A DNA stretch of 64,000 nucleotides, taken from positions 19,447 to 83,446 of the forward strand of contig NZ_JAHLPR010000033.1 of NCBI RefSeq assembly GCF_018918005.1. The letters run 5' to 3'. Of the stretch, positions 61,000 through 64,000 are shown piece after piece (position 1 is the first letter of the stretch; each line of letters starts with the position of its first letter). This stretch comes from Paenibacillus sp. MSJ-34. GTDB lineage: Bacteria > Bacillota > Bacilli > Paenibacillales > Paenibacillaceae. The position numbers and the translations under genes were made by a program. The notes under the pieces were generated by a model that saw nothing but the letters and a program-made list of their open reading frames with translations, did not search any database and was not told the origin of the DNA.

Positions 61000-61835
61000 T
61001 GTACGGAAAAAGCTCACTACCTGTAAAAATATTGCGGTATCTCGCTCTGGGCATTTATCTTGTCATCGTTGTTTTCCCGCTTTACTGGATGATGATTACT
61101 TCATTGAAACCTAAGAAGGATATTTTCGGCCTGCCGATTCAATATTGGCCCAAACAATTTTCATTTGAAAACTATGAGAACATCTTTCAGATTACGAAGT
61201 TCCATATATATATCGGCAATAGCTTGATTGTCTCCCTTGCGGCGGCATTTGTTGTGCTGGTTATTGCGACCCTGAGTGCATACGTACTGGCCAGATACAA
61301 ATTCAAAGGAAGCAGACAAATTATGTTCATGTTCTTCCTTACGCAGGTTATTCCGGCTTTTATCGGCTTCGCGCCGCTGTACTTGATGCTAACCAAGATG
61401 AACCTAACCAATACATTGCCAGGTCTGGTGATTGTATATACCGTTATGTGCATTCCGTTCAGCACGATTATGCTTCAGGGCTTCTTCCAGCGTGTTCCGT
61501 CCAGTCTTGAAGAGGCCGCGCAAATTGACGGCTGCTCTCGATTAGGCGCACTAGTGCGTGTCATTTTGCCAGTAATGCTTCCGGGCTTGTCTGCAACATT
61601 TATCTTCTCCTTTGTTCAAAACTGGAACGAGCTGTTCGTCTCAGTTATGCTGATTGATAGCGAGCACTTGAAGACAATACCTGTTGCTATGAATAGCTTT
61701 ATTACTAAATTTGATGTAGATTGGGGTTCGATGTCTGCAGCTACTGTTTTATCGGTTCTGCCAACAATGGTTTTGTTTGCACTTTGCCAAAGGCTTATCG
61801 TTGAAGGACTAACACAAGGAGCAGAGAAGGGCTGA
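60999..61835 (+). CDS. ABC transporter permease, CUT1 (UgpE/MalG type)
   Basis: 278-residue permease; the coupling loop is EEAAQIDGCSRLGALVRVILPVMLP. Together with the previous product it forms the channel. No ATPase gene occurs in the operon, so a shared MsmX-type ATPase encoded elsewhere must energise it (known for Bacillus CUT1 systems). Confidence 0.9.
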   Translation: MYGKSSLPVKILRYLALGIYLVIVVFPLYWMMITSLKPKKDIFGLPIQYWPKQFSFENYENIFQITKFHIYIGNSLIVSLAAAFVVLVIATLSAYVLARYKFKGSRQIMFMFFLTQVIPAFIGFAPLYLMLTKMNLTNTLPGLVIVYTVMCIPFSTIMLQGFFQRVPSSLEEAAQIDGCSRLGALVRVILPVMLPGLSATFIFSFVQNWNELFVSVMLIDSEHLKTIPVAMNSFITKFDVDWGSMSAATVLSVLPTMVLFALCQRLIVEGLTQGAEKG

Positions 61836-61875
61836 AGCCGTTTACTGCATAGCATAAAGAAAGAAGGAATCAGGT

Positions 61876-63063
61876 ATGTCACAAAATACATTAGTGCAGC
61901 AACAGACAATAGTTGCGCATGATGAGCACGATGAACGGCATCAAGGGGCTGTAACGAAGCCGATCTATCAGAACAGTCTATTTACATTTAACTCCTATAC
62001 AACCTTTCTTGCTTCTATGAAAGAGGAGATTAACGCAAGCGTATACAGCCGCGGAACAAACCCGACAGTATCGGAACTTGAGATGCGCCTGGCTAAGCTT
62101 GAAGGCGGAGATCGCGCTCGCTGTTTTGCCTCTGGAATGGCAGCTATCTCATCAGCGGTTCTGTCAGTTGTCAATACAGGCGGTCATATTGTTTGTGTGG
62201 ATGAGGCATATGGCCCGGCCGTTCAATTCATGGGTACTTATCTGCAGAAGTTTGACATTGAAACAACATTCGTAAATGGAACTAGCTTGAAAGAAATTGA
62301 GGGCGCGATTCGCGACAATACGAAACTCATCTACTTGGAGAGCCCAAGCAGCATGTTCTTCTCTCTGCAGGATATATCGGCCATTGCAGCTTTAGCGAAG
62401 TCTCGCGGAATTACTACGATTGTTGACAACACTTGGGCAACGCCTTGCTATCAGAGCCCGTTGGCGCTGGGCATTGATTTAGTTGTTCATTCCCTTACTA
62501 AGTATGTATCCGGTCATAGCGATTCAATTGGCGGTGTCATTGTCGGTCGTGCTGAGCTTATGAATCCTTTGATCAAAAATGAATATTTGCTGCTTGGCGG
62601 AATTATGACGCCGACTACCGCGAACCTGATCATGAGAGGTCTTCGGACTCTTCCGCTCCGAATGGAGAAGTTCCAATCGCAGGGCCTAACGGTAGCGGGC
62701 TGGCTGGAGAAGCACCCATTAGTGAAAAAGGTGAATCATCCATTATTGCCATCCCATCCGCAGCATGAGTTAGCTGCGACACAAATGCGCGGAGGAGGAA
62801 GTCTATTCTCCTTTGAAACGGAAGTTACAGTAGAAACGATGCGAAAATGGGCTGAACGCCTGAACTATTTCCGCATTGGCGTAAGTTGGGGCGGCTATGA
62901 AAGCCTGGTTGTTGTTAATCCAATATCTGACTATAAGCCTGAACGGGAAGGAACTCTGGTTCGTCTTTTTATTGGTTTGGAAGACACAAATGAGCTCATT
63001 GCTGATTTGCAAAGTTCCTTTGAAGCGATAATAGAACAAAGTATGTATCCAATGATTGATTAG
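61876..63063 (+). CDS. PLP-dependent Cys/Met metabolism enzyme (cystathionine gamma-synthase/lyase family)
   Basis: 395 residues, fold type I. PLP phosphate site YSRGTNPTVSELEMRLAKLE, SGMAAISS, the pyridine-contacting Asp in DNTWATP, and the Schiff-base lysine Lys209 in HSLTKYVSGHSD are all present. The family includes cystathionine synthases/lyases and methionine gamma-lyase; which reaction applies is not decidable here. It starts 41 nt after the last permease, in the same operon, which suggests that it processes the imported compound. Followed by a terminator. Confidence 0.88.
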   Translation: MSQNTLVQQQTIVAHDEHDERHQGAVTKPIYQNSLFTFNSYTTFLASMKEEINASVYSRGTNPTVSELEMRLAKLEGGDRARCFASGMAAISSAVLSVVNTGGHIVCVDEAYGPAVQFMGTYLQKFDIETTFVNGTSLKEIEGAIRDNTKLIYLESPSSMFFSLQDISAIAALAKSRGITTIVDNTWATPCYQSPLALGIDLVVHSLTKYVSGHSDSIGGVIVGRAELMNPLIKNEYLLLGGIMTPTTANLIMRGLRTLPLRMEKFQSQGLTVAGWLEKHPLVKKVNHPLLPSHPQHELAATQMRGGGSLFSFETEVTVETMRKWAERLNYFRIGVSWGGYESLVVVNPISDYKPEREGTLVRLFIGLEDTNELIADLQSSFEAIIEQSMYPMID

Positions 63064-63089
63064 CGGGATGATATCTTGCGCATTATTAA

Positions 63090-63128
63090 CCATGCTGTCC
63101 TCTTTCGAGGGCGGCATGGCTTTTTTAA
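63090..63128 (+). terminator. terminator of the ABC-PLP operon
   Basis: CCATGCTGTCCTC pairs with GAGGGCGGCATGG around TTTC, then CTTTTTT. Confidence 0.9.
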
Positions 63129-63259
63129 CCGCAATAGAATTTATATGAACAAAAAATCGTTTGCGGCGCTATCATAAAATCTCCATTATCTGAGCATAAC
63201 AGTAAAGCAGTAATCTTTTTGCATAGAAAGAAAATGAATGAAGGAGGCTTTTCGGCCAG

Positions 63260-63511
63260 ATGCTCGGAATGCTGTTAAACGATAAGGAACGTAAAGAATT
63301 GGATTACATGCTGCGCAAGGAATTGGATGAGATGTTGCTTGATTTGAACGATACCCGGTTGGAAAGCGAGATCCGGCAGGCGATTGCTGTGCGGTACAAA
63401 ACGGTGTTCCGTATGTATGCCCGGTTCGCATCGCCGAAGGAATTGTCCAGATACGTTCGAAACGGAAAGATTCCTGCACTGAAGAATGGCGAAACAAAGC
63501 GCTTGACTTAA
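63260..63511 (+). CDS. small conserved-type helical protein of unknown function
   Basis: 83 residues, charged and predicted helical (NDKERKELDYMLRKELDEML...), ending ...YVRNGKIPALKN. I do not recognise the function. AAGGAGG at 63241-63247 lies 12 nt before ATG 63260, a little far but usable. Codon use is consistent with a real gene. It lies just before the rrn promoter. Confidence 0.6.
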   Translation: MLGMLLNDKERKELDYMLRKELDEMLLDLNDTRLESEIRQAIAVRYKTVFRMYARFASPKELSRYVRNGKIPALKNGETKRLT

Positions 63512-63589
63512 CGTGCGAAGCTATGTTAAATTATTTTTCGTTCCGATTCGCAAGATGCGATGAAGCGAGTGCTGGAATGAAGTGACAAT

Positions 63590-63712
63590 GAAAAGTTTAA
63601 AAAAAGTGCTTGCGCGAACATGGATTGATATGATATATTATAAAAGTCGCCGCTGAAACGGCGGCACGATATGAGGATCACTTTTTGAAGCACTAGATTT
63701 GTTCTTTGAAAA
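63590..63712 (+). promoter_or_regulatory. rrn promoter with UP-like element and boxA
   Basis: An A-tract (AAAAGTTTAAAAAAAG, 63590-63606) precedes TTGCGC (63610-63615), an 18-nt spacer and TATATT (63634-63639) with an extended TGA. A GCCGC/GCGGC hairpin follows at about 63649-63665. TGTTCTTTGAAAA (63700-63712) is boxA, the NusB/S10 antitermination signal of rRNA operons. The rest of the 16S leader to 63878 shows no gene. Confidence 0.8.
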
Positions 63713-63878
63713 CTGAACAACGAGCGAATTAAGCAACAATAAATTGAGAACGACAAGTTCTCGTCAGCAACGAAATTTGAGCTATTCGGCTCTTTCATAT
63801 TCGGTTTTGTCGGCTTTGCCGATGGAACCGACCAGATTATATCTCAACATCCCGTTCCGGGCCAAGAGAATAATCGTT

Positions 63879-64000
63879 TTCATGGAGAGTTTGATCCTGG
63901 CTCAGGACGAACGCTGGCGGCGTGCCTAATACATGCAAGTCGAGCGGAGTTCGTTTTGTAGCTTGCTACGAAGCGAACTTAGCGGCGGACGGGTGAGTAA
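63879..64000 (+). rRNA. 16S rRNA, 5' end, cut by the window edge
   Basis: AGAGTTTGATCCTGGCTCAG, the universal 27F site (E. coli position 8), starts at 63886, placing the 5' end near 63879. GACGAACGCTGGCGGCGTGC and GGCGGACGGGTGAGTAA follow. The V1 sequence is of Paenibacillaceae type. Only about 122 nt are in the window. Confidence 0.97.

Overview
The window comes from an endospore-forming, Gram-positive Firmicute, most likely of the family Paenibacillaceae (Paenibacillus/Cohnella type). The evidence is the gene order (cysS-mrnC-rlmB-rae1-sigH-rpmG-secE-nusG-rplKAJL-rpoBC-str operon-S10/spc/alpha operons-truA-rplM-rpsI-cwlD-salA-gerD-pdaB-rrn), which follows the classic Bacillus ribosomal superregion, the near-Paenibacillus sequences of RpoB and RpoC, moderately high GC in the housekeeping genes, and sporulation/germination genes (sigH, cwlD, gerD, pdaB, a spoIIM-like gene).

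Layout: 1-3.9 kb holds translation/RNA genes (cysS cut by the left edge) and sigH. 4.2-8.05 kb holds rpmG-secE-nusG-rplK-rplA and rplJL with two L1-site mimics and an L10 leader. 8.05-14.2 kb holds a repeat-bearing intergenic region, a ybxB-type methyltransferase, a GNAT enzyme and a complete OpuC-type osmoprotectant ABC transporter. 14.2-26.5 kb is rpoBC followed by the L7Ae-rpsL-rpsG-fusA-tuf operon. 26.5-28.05 kb is a gene-free mosaic of repeats, including a MITE-like insertion and a helically phased palindrome array. 28.05-31.0 kb holds a PQQ-type sugar dehydrogenase with a basic N-terminal extension and a HemAT oxygen sensor behind a perfect Fnr-type box. 31.1-46.6 kb is the S10-spc-alpha supercluster (rpsJ to rplQ). 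46.6-48.5 kb is truA and rplM-rpsI with an L13 leader. 48.6-50.2 kb is a SigY-like ECF sigma module. 50.2-50.7 kb holds a group II intron remnant and a second palindrome array. 50.85-52.9 kb is a sulfate assimilation pair (cysH-sat). 52.97-57.6 kb holds cwlD, salA, gerD, pdaB and a spoIIM-like gene. 57.7-63.1 kb is a self-contained accessory operon: a GntR/FCD regulator, twin palindromic operators, an ATPase-less CUT1 sugar-type ABC importer and a cystathionine-lyase-family PLP enzyme. The window ends 122 nt into a 16S rRNA gene, preceded by an rrn promoter and boxA.

How the parts work together: the backbone makes ribosomes and RNA polymerase, under RNA-level feedback (L1, L10 and L13 leaders; a probable S10 leader) and strong SigA-type promoters that can be read directly. 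Accessory modules (opu, PQQ dehydrogenase/HemAT, SigY-like, cysH-sat, GntR-ABC-PLP) have been placed only at operon boundaries, never inside an r-protein operon. The non-coding gaps beside several of them hold most of the unusual DNA: 51/52-bp periodic repeats, a nested MITE, and a retroelement scar.
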